DNA of 46,602 nt from Bacteroidetes bacterium GWF2_40_14. Its GTDB lineage: Bacteria; Bacteroidota; Bacteroidia; Bacteroidales; UBA932. Below are positions 32,885 through 41,549 of this stretch, piece after piece. The DNA is taken from positions 16,647 through 63,248 of the forward strand of contig MEOK01000041.1 of assembly GCA_001769195.1 (NCBI GenBank), given 5' to 3'. Below the pieces are notes generated by a model. It saw nothing but the letters and a program-made list of their open reading frames with translations, was not told where the DNA came from and did not search any database. A program made the translations under genes and the position numbers. The number at the start of each line of letters is the position of its first letter. The first letter of the stretch is position 1.

Positions 32885-35403
32885 TACTCCAGCGACGCCA
32901 GTATGCGGTCCAACGAGTTGAAGTCTGTAATCAGAACCTGACGCGCCTTGCTCCCTTCGAAAGGGCCCACAATACCGGCAGCTTCAAGCTGGTCCATTAT
33001 ACGTCCGGCACGGTTATAACCAAGATTCATCCTGCGTTGAATGAGCGAAGTGGAACCCTGCTGGAACTGAACCACCAACTTAGCAGCCTCATCAAAAAGC
33101 TTGTCCCTCTTACCAAGATCAATTTCACCAGCTCCCGACATTTCACCCTCCTCGCCAACATATTCAGGCAAGAAATGTGCCGTAGAATAACCACGCTGAG
33201 AACCAATAAACTCACAAATCCTCTCAACTTCCGGAGTATCAATGAATGCACATTGAACACGAGTAAGCTCACCACTATTAGAGAAGAGCATATCCCCACG
33301 ACCGATAAGCTGATTGGCGCCCGTAGTATCAAGAATTGTACGAGAATCAATATTTGAAATTACCCGGAAAGCAATACGAGCAGGGAAATTGGCCTTAATC
33401 AAACCCGTAATGATATTTGTTGTAGGTCTTTGAGTAGCAATAACAAGGTGAATTCCAATTGCACGAGCCAACTGAGCAAGACGCGCGATAGGCTCCTCAA
33501 CTTCACGGCCGGCAGTCATCAGAAGATCTGCAAACTCATCAATGATAACAACAATAAAAGGCATGTACCGGTGTCCCTTGTTGGGGTTAAGCCGGCGCGA
33601 CAAGAATTTCTCGTTGTACTCCTTAATATTACGGACATGGGCAATCTTGAGAAGATCATAACGAGAGTCCATCTCAATGGTAAGCGACTTTAAGGTATAT
33701 ACAACCTTTTGAGTATCAGTAATTATAGCATCATCAGAATCAGGCAGTTTTGCCAGAAAATGCCGCTCAAGTTTAGAGTATAGAGAAAGTTCAACCTTTT
33801 TAGGGTCAACCAGAACAAACTTAAGCTCAGAAGGATGTTTAGTATATAGTAACGATGTAATCACAGCATTCAGACCCACAGACTTACCCTGACCGGTCGC
33901 CCCTGCAACAAGAAGATGGGGCATCTTAGCAAGGTCAAATGTAAGGGCTTCATTGGAAATTGTCCTTCCCAATACCACAGGCAAATCATAATTGGAATTC
34001 TTGAACTTAGGATCCTCAAGCACAGAACGCATAGGCACAATGCTCGGCTTGTCGTTAGCCACCTCAATACCAACAGCATTAGTCCCGGGAATAGGAGCAA
34101 TAATCCTGACACCACGGGCTGCCAGAGAAAGAGCAATATCATCTTCAAGCCTCTTAATCTGAGAAATCCTCACACCGGCAGCCGGAACAATCTCATAAAG
34201 AGTGACTGTAGGACCTGTTCGTGCAAAAATCCTTTCAATAGCTATTTTATAATCCCCCAAAGTCTTTACAATCTTACGATTGTTTTTTTCAAGCTCATCA
34301 TGAGGAACCTTGTAAATCTTATCCTTATAATCGTCCAGAAGGTTCAGCGGAGGAATCTGGTAATCCGATAAATCCAGACGAGGATCAAAAAGCGTGTCTA
34401 AGGACCCTTTAGGAAAATCCTTAAGAAAGTCCTCATCATCATTTTCAACCTCAGCAACATCATCATCTTCATCCAGCTCAATCTCACCCATTTCAAAACC
34501 TTCCGGTTGTGTATTTCTGTTTGCACCAGCAGCGGATACACCTTTGGCAGCTATCCCTGAAGCTGCGGCAACATCATTAACAGACAAGTAATCTGCCCCC
34601 TCTACTTCAAAAACTACATCCCTGTTTATGGAATTTGAACCGGATATTACGAAAGAACCCGGAACATCAGGAGAAGCAGAAATATTAGGAGAACCAGATT
34701 CAGCAGAAGCCGATTCCGACGCAAGAGCAGCAGCTGCAGCAAGAGCGGCTGCTTTCTCAGACTTACTCTCTTTTGGTTCCTTCAGCTCTCTCGGTTTTCT
34801 ATGGAAAATACCGGCAATAAGAGCATTGAACCAAACAACAATCTTGTAGTTCAGCAGCACGAGCCAAAGCATAAGCAGGACAGCAACCACAGCACCAGCA
34901 CCCATTGGCCCCAGCATGGATATAAGCCACTCATTTACATAGTAGCCGTAAGACCCACCAACCCCGTTTCCGAACCAAGTGTCAAACTTTGTAAATCCAA
35001 AAACATATGAGAAAAATACCGACAAAATAATTGCCCCGAAAGCCGACAGGAAGAAAACCCGCAATAACCTGACTTTTCTAATTTTAAGCGAATAAATAGA
35101 TATGCCCAAAAAGAAAAAAGGAATAATGAACGCTCCCAGACCAAACAATTGTGAAAGTAGAAGGTTAGCCCAAAAGAAACCAACCTTGCCACCACCATTC
35201 TCAACCGGAACCATATTGCTCCACACGTCTGTCCGCGATAGCAGTGACTGATCCTCGGCCCATGTAAAAAGGTAAGAAGCAAGCGCAACAAAAGTGTAAA
35301 TAGCTAAAGCGGCAAAAAACAAGCCGTTAATAAGACGAAACGCCTCTTTCCCCTGAGGAGGAGGAGCAATTTCGCCATTTGTAGAACTTTTCTTCTTAGC
35401 CAT
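32884..35403 (-). CDS. ftsK: FtsK/SpoIIIE-family DNA translocase
   Basis: This 839-residue protein has four membrane segments in the first ~200 residues, an Ala/Ser/Glu/Asp-rich linker (about 205-330), and a motor. The alpha-beta motor has Walker A GATGQGKS at residues 501-508 and Walker B VVIIDEFADLL. The C-terminal gamma winged-helix domain (about 770-839, LIQRRMNLGYNRAGRIMDQLE) recognises polar DNA sequences. The protein couples chromosome segregation to division. It is followed on the minus strand by the LolA-like gene and preceded by murA, 52 bases away. Confidence 0.95.
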   Translation of the reverse strand: MAKKKSSTNGEIAPPPQGKEAFRLINGLFFAALAIYTFVALASYLFTWAEDQSLLSRTDVWSNMVPVENGGGKVGFFWANLLLSQLFGLGAFIIPFFFLGISIYSLKIRKVRLLRVFFLSAFGAIILSVFFSYVFGFTKFDTWFGNGVGGSYGYYVNEWLISMLGPMGAGAVVAVLLMLWLVLLNYKIVVWFNALIAGIFHRKPRELKEPKESKSEKAAALAAAAALASESASAESGSPNISASPDVPGSFVISGSNSINRDVVFEVEGADYLSVNDVAAASGIAAKGVSAAGANRNTQPEGFEMGEIELDEDDDVAEVENDDEDFLKDFPKGSLDTLFDPRLDLSDYQIPPLNLLDDYKDKIYKVPHDELEKNNRKIVKTLGDYKIAIERIFARTGPTVTLYEIVPAAGVRISQIKRLEDDIALSLAARGVRIIAPIPGTNAVGIEVANDKPSIVPMRSVLEDPKFKNSNYDLPVVLGRTISNEALTFDLAKMPHLLVAGATGQGKSVGLNAVITSLLYTKHPSELKFVLVDPKKVELSLYSKLERHFLAKLPDSDDAIITDTQKVVYTLKSLTIEMDSRYDLLKIAHVRNIKEYNEKFLSRRLNPNKGHRYMPFIVVIIDEFADLLMTAGREVEEPIARLAQLARAIGIHLVIATQRPTTNIITGLIKANFPARIAFRVISNIDSRTILDTTGANQLIGRGDMLFSNSGELTRVQCAFIDTPEVERICEFIGSQRGYSTAHFLPEYVGEEGEMSGAGEIDLGKRDKLFDEAAKLVVQFQQGSTSLIQRRMNLGYNRAGRIMDQLEAAGIVGPFEGSKARQVLITDFNSLDRILASLE

Positions 35404-35455
35404 ATATAAAACCTATTATACTCTAAATAAATTATACTCTTAATATCAAAATACC

Positions 35456-36778
35456 TTACACCCTTTCAATTCTGGCACCAATAGCATTGAGACGACCATC
35501 GATGTTCTGATAACCCCTGTCAATCTGCTCAATATTTTCTATTATGCTGGTACCCTTTGCACTCATAGCCGCAATCAGCAATGCTATTCCAGCCCTAATA
35601 TCCGGCGAAGCCATGCGGGTACCCTTAAGGCAAAACGCACGGTCGTGTCCAATAATAGTAGCCCTGTGAGGGTCACATAAAATAATCTGGGCACCCATGT
35701 CAATAAGCTTGTCCACAAAGAAAAGCCTGCTTTCGAACATCTTCTGATGAATAAGCACAGAACCCTTTGCCTGAACAGCAGTAACAAGAAAAACGCTCAA
35801 CAGGTCAGGTGTAAGACCCGGCCACGGAGCATCTGCAATAGTCATAATTGATCCATCCAGGAAACTCTCAATCTCGTAGTGATCATGCACAGGAATAAAA
35901 ATATCATCACCTCTGCGGTCAACGGTAATGCCCAGTCTTCTGAACTGAGCCGGAATAATTCCCAACTCATCATAAGCCACATCCTTAATGGTAATTTCGC
36001 TGGCTGTCATGGCGGCAAGGCCAATAAAACTACCAACCTCAATCATATCCGGCAGAATAGTGTGCACACAGCCTCCGAGAGATGAAACTCCTTCAATGGT
36101 AAGCAGATTGGAACCAATACCGGAGATTTTTGCCCCCATTCGGTTGAGCATCTTACATAACTGCTGCAAGTAAGGTTCGCACGCAGCATTGTAGATAGTG
36201 GTAACCCCTTGGGCCAGGACCGCTGCCATTACAATATTTGCAGTACCAGTTACAGAGGCCTCATCAAGAAGCATATAGCAACCCTTAAGACCTTTGGTAC
36301 GCAACTCAAAAAAAGAACCGCTGCTTTCAAAATTAAGCTCCGCTCCAAGCTTTTCAAATCCAATAAGGTGAGTATCAAGGCGCCTTCTGCCAATCTTGTC
36401 TCCACCGGGTTTAGGCATATATGCAAATCCAAAACGAGCCAGGAGCGGACCAACCAGCATGACAGAACCCCTCAGTGCGGCTGATTTCCTGCAGAACTCA
36501 GCAGACCGCACAAAATCAAGGTTAATGTTTTTTGCGCAGAATGTGAATGCCGGGGGTACATGGGGACGCACATTGTGTACCCGTTCCACCTCAACCCCCA
36601 GATCAACCAGAAGCTCTATTAGCTTGTTTACATCAAGAATATCTGGAAGATTATGAATTGTCACCTTTCCATCTGTAAGCAAAACAGCAGAAAGAATTTG
36701 GAGGGCCTCATTTTTAGCCCCTTGCGGAATAAGCTCGCCTTTAAGACGGTGCCCACCCTCAACCTTAAAAACAGCCAT
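35456..36778 (-). CDS. murA: UDP-N-acetylglucosamine 1-carboxyvinyltransferase
   Basis: This 440-residue enzyme makes the first committed step of peptidoglycan synthesis, transferring enolpyruvate to UDP-GlcNAc. It shows [13 protein letters not shown] at the N terminus, [16 protein letters not shown], and [14 protein letters not shown], in which Asp127 occupies the place of the usual active-site Cys. Asp variants, known for example in mycobacteria, are active and insensitive to fosfomycin. A palindromic-element insertion (36554-36582) replaces a short linker at residues ~66-76 with [12 protein letters not shown]. Upstream on the same strand lie DUF4290 and the UpxY-like gene; downstream is ftsK. 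Confidence 0.95.
   Translation of the reverse strand: MAVFKVEGGHRLKGELIPQGAKNEALQILSAVLLTDGKVTIHNLPDILDVNKLIELLVDLGVEVERVHNVRPHVPPAFTFCAKNINLDFVRSAEFCRKSAALRGSVMLVGPLLARFGFAYMPKPGGDKIGRRRLDTHLIGFEKLGAELNFESSGSFFELRTKGLKGCYMLLDEASVTGTANIVMAAVLAQGVTTIYNAACEPYLQQLCKMLNRMGAKISGIGSNLLTIEGVSSLGGCVHTILPDMIEVGSFIGLAAMTASEITIKDVAYDELGIIPAQFRRLGITVDRRGDDIFIPVHDHYEIESFLDGSIMTIADAPWPGLTPDLLSVFLVTAVQAKGSVLIHQKMFESRLFFVDKLIDMGAQIILCDPHRATIIGHDRAFCLKGTRMASPDIRAGIALLIAAMSAKGTSIIENIEQIDRGYQNIDGRLNAIGARIERV
36554..36582 (-). repeat. 29-bp palindromic element (P5) inside murA
   Basis: Full-length copy with GGGTACA and TGTACCC arms, plus-strand core GGGGACGC. It is translated in a variable loop ahead of the conserved active-site region. 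Confidence 0.88.
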
Positions 36779-36792
36779 TGATATTTAATTTT

Positions 36793-37446
36793 TTATTTTC
36801 TCTTGGTAATCTTCTTTTTCCCCGGGCGGAAGCTGTTACTCTTGTTGTGACCACCTGAATGACTGGTAAAACCAGTATTGTAGGAAGATGAGTTGCTCAC
36901 AGAAGGTACAAAAGCAGAGAGATGAAGATCTTCAGGAACCGTTATCCTGCCTTCCGACAGAATATTAATATCTTTAAAGATAGTCTCTTCCGAAACAGTG
37001 TCCTTGTTCCAGATAAGGTACTGCTGACGCATGTAGTTGGCCAGAATCTGAATCATGTTCCTGCGAACCTCATCCTCCGGTTTATTGGCAACCATATCAA
37101 TCATATTCTGTATGTTGCGCCCGTAATGGGCAGCCTTGAGAGGAGACTTTTCCAGAGGAATAGGGTCAGGCCTGGTGGCGAATGTAGCCGGCGTAGGAGT
37201 CGGATATGGTGAGTCAATGTCGATTTCAAAATCCGAGATAATCTGAACATGGTCCCACAACTTATGTCTGAAATCACTTATATCTCTTAGTGCAGGATTA
37301 AGAATACCCATTGTACCCACAACCGCACGGATCTGCTCATTACGCTTTTCTCTGTCCGGAATATCCTTCACGTACTTTATCATCTTCTGTACATGCCTAC
37401 CATACTCAGGCATAATGAGTTTAATTCTTTGAGTATTGTAATCCAT
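36793..37446 (-). CDS. DUF4290 family protein
   Basis: This 217-residue protein starts MDYNTQRIKLIMPEYGRHVQKMI, typical of the Bacteroidota-restricted DUF4290 family. It is largely helical to about residue 175, with Tyr/Arg/His-rich positions repeated in HYGRNIQNMI, suggesting an internal duplication of the YGR(H/N)(V/I)Q motif. The C-terminal ~40 residues are Ser/Asn/Gly/Lys-rich and likely disordered. No enzymatic motif was seen. It lies 14 bases before murA, so the two are probably co-transcribed, as is common in the phylum; function is unknown. Confidence 0.85.
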   Translation of the reverse strand: MDYNTQRIKLIMPEYGRHVQKMIKYVKDIPDREKRNEQIRAVVGTMGILNPALRDISDFRHKLWDHVQIISDFEIDIDSPYPTPTPATFATRPDPIPLEKSPLKAAHYGRNIQNMIDMVANKPEDEVRRNMIQILANYMRQQYLIWNKDTVSEETIFKDINILSEGRITVPEDLHLSAFVPSVSNSSSYNTGFTSHSGGHNKSNSFRPGKKKITKRK

Positions 37447-37458
37447 TATAACGATTTG

Positions 37459-37926
37459 TTAAATTTTATTAACATGAGACAAAGATACATAAATTTTGGC
37501 ACCCAACTCCTCTAAATAGAGAGTAACAAGTTTGTCTTCCACTTTAAGCACCTCTCCCTTCTTATTCTCCATAACACCGCCCAAAATCTGAACCCTGTCG
37601 CCGGCAGAAATAATCTCCCTGTTCTCTGCAATAGTCAGAAATTCCTTTATCGCATCAATTTCGACATCCCTTACAACAGCCGGCCGGCCCAGATAGAAGA
37701 GTATCCTTGAAACACCATAGACCTGCAGAAGATCTCTGAGTTTGTGCTCCGGGAGCCGTACAAAAACATAGGAGTTAAAAAGAGGCATTTCCACCTCCTT
37801 TACCCTGTCGCTCCATTTTCGCTTAGACTTGTGAAGAGGCAAATAGACATCTACACCCACATCCCTCAAACGATCAGCTACTCTCTTTTCTGCCCTGGCA
37901 GAGGTATACAACACAAACCAACTCAT
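37459..37926 (-). CDS. UpxY/NusG-like transcription antiterminator
   Basis: This 155-residue protein has an N-terminal NGN domain (WFVLYTSARAEKRVADRL, PLFNSYVFVRL) and a C-terminal KOW domain with GDRVQILGGVMENKKGEV. It resembles the UpxY class, specialised NusG paralogues that promote read-through of long capsule or exopolysaccharide operons in Bacteroidota. It lies 12 bases upstream of DUF4290 and is itself downstream of two unknown genes and a WbpI-like epimerase. Its target operon cannot be told; a general NusG role is less likely because housekeeping NusG is usually beside secE and ribosomal genes. Confidence 0.85.
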   Translation of the reverse strand: MSWFVLYTSARAEKRVADRLRDVGVDVYLPLHKSKRKWSDRVKEVEMPLFNSYVFVRLPEHKLRDLLQVYGVSRILFYLGRPAVVRDVEIDAIKEFLTIAENREIISAGDRVQILGGVMENKKGEVLKVEDKLVTLYLEELGAKIYVSLSHVNKI

Positions 37927-37969
37927 AAAACCACAGATTTAACACCACACAAATATAATAAGAGTTCCC

Positions 37970-38317
37970 TTAAAATTCTCTATTCACACGCCGTGCAATG
38001 TCTATAATTTCTAAAATTACCAAAGAGATTTTGTCCAAGCTTTTGGGGAGCCTGGAGAGCTTCTCGGTACGAGCCTTAATTCTTTTGGATAAATCCGACA
38101 ATGAAACCGCCGATGCCTTAATCTGAGCGGCTATTTCTTCACCAATCAGGGAAATAACCACACGTTCCCTCTCCCTAAGCTCCACAGAAGCTCTCTCCAG
38201 ACGGGTCAGTTCAGCCTCAGAAACACCCTTATTAAAACGTAACCTTTCAATCTCTCCAAGAGCAAGGCGAAGCTCACCAAGCTCCTTCGTTATTGTATTT
38301 TGTTTTGCCTTTGCCAT
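37970..38317 (-). CDS. Small helical/coiled-coil protein of unknown function
   Basis: This 115-residue protein has no signal peptide or membrane segment. Almost the whole length is predicted helical, with heptad-like Leu/Ile/Val spacing and many charged residues (KELGELRLALGEIERL, ELRERERVV, ISLVILEIIDIARRV). I do not recognise a family. It lies 23 bases after the lipoprotein gene and 43 before the UpxY-like gene, on the same strand, so it may act with the lipoprotein. Composition is that of a dimerising or scaffold protein, which is inference only. Confidence 0.55.
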   Translation of the reverse strand: MAKAKQNTITKELGELRLALGEIERLRFNKGVSEAELTRLERASVELRERERVVISLIGEEIAAQIKASAVSLSDLSKRIKARTEKLSRLPKSLDKISLVILEIIDIARRVNREF

Positions 38318-38340
38318 ATGTAATAATTCAAAAATCTACT

Positions 38341-39303
38341 CTACAGATTCATCTTCTTTACTGCCAACCTTAAGGCATACAGTTCATCGTCCAGTTTTTC
38401 AATTTCAGGATACAACTCCTTGATTTTCTTCCGCTTTACAACCTCAGTCGCGATCTTGCCATGCGCCTTTGCCAGAGCCTTGGCAGCAGACACACAGCTG
38501 GAGCGAATTACAGACAATTTGTTGACTCTGTCCAGCAACATCAGATACTCCCTATCTCCTGAAAAATCCCTGCCGGAAAAGTTATTCCCGCCAACATTTC
38601 TGCTCCCTTCTCCCGACTTTAGATATGACAGGTAATTCGCATCCAATCCTTTAGCCTCATTATCAATAAGTTCACCAACAGATTTAGAAGAGAGGATTTT
38701 GACAATATCGGCAGAAACAGCCCCAACCAATGAATCCCCTGCAACCACATACTCCCGCACCGCTTTTGTCTGTACACTTCTCACCCAAAGCTCTGCCCCA
38801 TAACCGACAATTCTGCCGAGAGCCTTGCCAACACCCAGAGGCAAAGGGTCAGAGATATCTATGAGATTATATCTGTTTATAAGAGAATCCAGGTTCCTGC
38901 CAAGCGACCTGAACTCCCTTCCAGTATTGTTGTATCGGTCCGTATGAGAGAGCGACTTTAGGACCCTTTGGTATGAGACAAGAATTTCGAGAGAAATGTC
39001 CATCTTTTTAGCCAGCTCAAGATCTGCAGCAAGAGCTTTGCTAAGGGAGTTCAACTCCTTTATTCTTAAAAGCGGGTCGCTCAAAGAGGCAGTATAGAAA
39101 CAACCCCTGTCGGCCCGAATTTTGGCCATCTCTGTAAAAAGTATACTCGGATACTTTGCAAAACTGTCGCAGGAGTTTGAGAAACTCGCCACTGTACCCA
39201 TCTGGCTCTTAGAAAGTGAAGCACACCCTGGGAGAAATATCACTGTAAATAAAGTTATTACTGCAATTACAGAAATCTGTAATATCAGAAATTGCTTTTT
39301 CAT
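38341..39303 (-). CDS. Lipoprotein of unknown function
   Basis: This 320-residue protein has a signal sequence with lipobox LPGCASL (Cys about 27), so it is a lipoprotein. The mature region is mostly alpha-helical with repeated Leu-rich segments and no recognised enzymatic motif. Positions ~232-250 are Gly/Ser/Asn-rich, a probable hinge, and the C terminus ends in a helical Lys-rich stretch (KIKELYPEIEKLDDELYALRL). It follows the epimerase gene by 10 bases and precedes the coiled-coil gene by 23. I cannot name a family; association with surface glycan work is suggested only by the neighbours. Confidence 0.6.
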   Translation of the reverse strand: MKKQFLILQISVIAVITLFTVIFLPGCASLSKSQMGTVASFSNSCDSFAKYPSILFTEMAKIRADRGCFYTASLSDPLLRIKELNSLSKALAADLELAKKMDISLEILVSYQRVLKSLSHTDRYNNTGREFRSLGRNLDSLINRYNLIDISDPLPLGVGKALGRIVGYGAELWVRSVQTKAVREYVVAGDSLVGAVSADIVKILSSKSVGELIDNEAKGLDANYLSYLKSGEGSRNVGGNNFSGRDFSGDREYLMLLDRVNKLSVIRSSCVSAAKALAKAHGKIATEVVKRKKIKELYPEIEKLDDELYALRLAVKKMNL

Positions 39304-39313
39304 ATAGCTGAAA

Positions 39314-40507
39314 TTAATAATTCAAAATAATATCCAGAATAGCCTCAGAGGCATGCCCGTCACCAAAAATAGACGGAAAATGCAACTGCCGGCCAAGCAA
39401 AGAATCGTAACCTAAAATAATTTTATCATAATCTGCATCAACAAGCAGAGCAGAGCCACACTCGACTATCTCCACCCACTCAGTCTGAGGACGAAGTATG
39501 AGAGAGGGCTTGCGGAAGAAGAAAGCCTCCTTCTGTACACCACCTGAATCTGTGATAATCATTTTTGCCCCCTTTTCCAGAGTAATCATCTCAAAAAATG
39601 AGACAGGAGAGGTAAGGACAATTTCCGGGGAGTTGGTAACCCTGTCGTAAAGCTCAACACTCAACGACTGTTTAAGCATCTTGGAAGTCCTCGGATGAAG
39701 AGGTAATACCACCACAATTCCTTTATTTTCTGCAATATCAACCAACGCCCTAAAAATATTGCTGAGCCTTTCACTATCGTCAGTATTGTTGTTTCTGTGA
39801 ATTGTTGCCAGTATGAACTTCCCGGGCTCGAGCGTAATGTGACTATATTTCTCATCCGACGAGAAAACCTCATTGAGAGGAGCTACACTGTGAGCCACCT
39901 CAGCAAAGAAAAGAGAGTTGTCGAACATGACATCTCCGGTATGAAAAACACCCGGATTATCAATACTATATGGCCCTTTTGCATCCATATCAAACCCCTC
40001 GCGCGCCAGATTTTTCATACCCGCAACTGTGGGAGTAAAAAGGAAAGTAGATGAATGGTCGCACATGATGCGATTTATCTCTTCAGGCATAGCTTTGTTG
40101 AAAGAGCGCAACCCAGCCTCAATATGTGCCACAGGTATATGCAACTTGGAAGCAGCAACAGCACCCGCAAGAGTGGAATTAGTATCACCATAAAGGACAA
40201 CCGCATCCGGCTTCTCCTTTAGTAAAACCTCCTCAATACCACTTATCATAGCCGCCGTCTGAACCCCATGCGATCCGGAACCTACATTAAGATTGTAGTC
40301 CGGTTTTGGAACCCCAAGCTCATCAAAGAATATATCCGACATATTAGCGTCATAATGCTGACCGGTATGAAGAATTATCTCCCTTACCGACTTTTCACAC
40401 TTATCAGCATCTACACATTCACAATGATTTCTGATTGCACGGGATAGAGCCGCCGCCTTGATTATCTGCGGACGAGCACCAACTATGGTTAGGATTCGCT
40501 TTGACAA
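39314..40507 (-). CDS. wbpI: UDP-sugar 2-epimerase, WecB/WbpI type
   Basis: This ~397-residue non-hydrolysing UDP-GlcNAc 2-epimerase-fold enzyme starts near ILTIVGARPQIIKAAALSRAI and has IILHTGQHYDANMSD, VVLYGDTNSTLAGAVAA, HIEAGLRSFN and MPEEINRIMCDH. The late stretch DSGGVQKEAFFF...TEWVEIVE is closer to WbpI, which epimerises UDP-2,3-diacetamido-glucuronate, than to WecB. There is no in-frame ATG at the right place; TTG at 40507 gives a normal N terminus and another TTG at 40561 would add 18 residues. Substrate preference between WecB and WbpI type is inferred from that motif and from the WbpD-like gene at 11670-12254. Confidence 0.75.
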   Translation of the reverse strand: MSKRILTIVGARPQIIKAAALSRAIRNHCECVDADKCEKSVREIILHTGQHYDANMSDIFFDELGVPKPDYNLNVGSGSHGVQTAAMISGIEEVLLKEKPDAVVLYGDTNSTLAGAVAASKLHIPVAHIEAGLRSFNKAMPEEINRIMCDHSSTFLFTPTVAGMKNLAREGFDMDAKGPYSIDNPGVFHTGDVMFDNSLFFAEVAHSVAPLNEVFSSDEKYSHITLEPGKFILATIHRNNNTDDSERLSNIFRALVDIAENKGIVVVLPLHPRTSKMLKQSLSVELYDRVTNSPEIVLTSPVSFFEMITLEKGAKMIITDSGGVQKEAFFFRKPSLILRPQTEWVEIVECGSALLVDADYDKIILGYDSLLGRQLHFPSIFGDGHASEAILDIILNY

Positions 40508-40571
40508 AGTTTCTAGTATTATATTCTTTATCAAAGGTATAGAAAAAAGAAGTATTTCCAAGAAATTTTAA

Positions 40572-40602
40572 CAAAAAAAAGAAGACCCCAAAAGATCTTC
40601 TT
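40572..40602 (-). terminator. Rho-independent terminator after rpmA
   Basis: On the minus strand, AAGAAGA and TCTTCTT form a 7-bp stem around a 10-base loop, followed by a run of T. It separates the L21-L27 unit from the epimerase gene. It lies about 70 bases after the rpmA stop. Confidence 0.75.
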
Positions 40603-40673
40603 TTTTATAACTTGTTCAACCCGGTTAAACGTTCTCTCCAAAGTGGGTCAAACGAAACCTGAGTGCGATTTGT

Positions 40674-41021
40674 TTACGCTTCTGCTACAACTTTGGGAGC
40701 CTTGGCAGCCCTTGGAGCTTTAGCCGGTTTTGCTTCAGGAGCAACCACTTTAGGTATTTCTACCACAGGTTTAGGCAAAACAGATACAAATGATTTGTTG
40801 TTAGCTTTCTTACGGAAAAACACAACACCGTCAATTAATGCATAAAGTGTATGGTCCTTGCCAATTCCTACGTTGTCACCAGGACAGTGTACTGTTCCTC
40901 TCTGGCGGATAAGGATATTTCCAGCTTTGGCGACTTGTCCACCGAACAATTTAACGCCTAATCTCTTACTGTGTGATTCGCGGCCGTTCTTTGAACTACC
41001 GACACCTTTTTTATGAGCCAT
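40674..41021 (-). CDS. rpmA: Ribosomal protein L27 with Ala/Pro/Lys-rich tail
   Basis: This 115-residue protein is a bona fide L27 over residues 1-85 ([44 protein letters not shown]). The typical L27 length is about 85-90, so about 25 residues of [20 protein letters not shown]-type sequence are extra and likely disordered. Unlike Firmicutes L27, it has no cleavable N-terminal extension. It follows rplU by 25 bases and ends before a terminator. Confidence 0.96.
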   Translation of the reverse strand: MAHKKGVGSSKNGRESHSKRLGVKLFGGQVAKAGNILIRQRGTVHCPGDNVGIGKDHTLYALIDGVVFFRKKANNKSFVSVLPKPVVEIPKVVAPEAKPAKAPRAAKAPKVVAEA

Positions 41022-41046
41022 AATCTAAAAATTTTTCTTTTAATAA

Positions 41047-41355
41047 TTAAGCAATCTCTTCAATCTTGATTTGTGTCAAATATTGACGGTGACCATTTTT
41101 CTTGTCGAAACCCTTGCGGCGAATCTTCTTGAAAACAATTACCTTTTCACCTTTAAGATGCTGAAGAACTGTTGCTTTAACAGTTGCACCGGCAACATAA
41201 GGAGACCCGATCTTTACAGATCCATCTTCGTCAATAAGTAAAACTTTGTCAAAACTTAGAGAAGCACCCTCCTCTGCCTTAAGGCGGTTTACAAAAATTT
41301 TCCTATCCTTCTCAACTTTGAATTGCTGTCCTGCAATATCTACAATTGCGTACAT
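41047..41355 (-). CDS. rplU: Ribosomal protein L21
   Basis: This 102-residue protein matches L21 from MYAIVDIAGQQFKVEKDRK to YLTQIKIEEI. The start at 41355 was chosen as the ATG matching the family N terminus; an in-frame codon 33 positions upstream would add unrelated residues. The well-formed promoter at 41452-41482 predicts a leader of roughly 90 bases. L21 binds 23S rRNA in the large subunit; rpmA follows in the same operon as is usual. Confidence 0.96.
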   Translation of the reverse strand: MYAIVDIAGQQFKVEKDRKIFVNRLKAEEGASLSFDKVLLIDEDGSVKIGSPYVAGATVKATVLQHLKGEKVIVFKKIRRKGFDKKNGHRQYLTQIKIEEIA

Positions 41356-41451
41356 AAATAAATATAATTTATAATTTTGACTGCAAGCGGTTACCAATAA
41401 GTAACTCTTTATCAATAGCTTAACAATCTTCTTCCTTTCAATTTGGGAAGG

Positions 41452-41482
41452 CAAATATATAATTAATTCTTTATTCTACAAA
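41452..41482 (-). promoter_or_regulatory. Promoter of rplU-rpmA
   Basis: On the minus strand, TTTG (41482-41479) and TATATTTG (41459-41452) are 19 bases apart, a canonical Bacteroidota promoter. It implies a 5' leader of about 90 bases before rplU. Confidence 0.75.
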
Positions 41483-41490
41483 ACTTTCTT

Positions 41491-41498
41491 TATTTTTG
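41491..41498 (+). promoter_or_regulatory. -7 box for the AAA protein gene
   Basis: TATTTTTG matches TAnnTTTG and lies 51 bases before the ATG at 41550. It is divergent from the rplU promoter a few tens of bases away. No -33 box was seen. Confidence 0.5.
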
Positions 41499-41549
41499 TG
41501 TTGCTCTGTTTCATATTTATCACGCATTTTAAATTTTGAAAAACTCCCC

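Noticed and set aside
41356-41451. Known L21 leader RNA before rplU
   Set aside because: There is a leader of about 90 bases, but I saw no structure that matches a described L21 leader; left unannotated.
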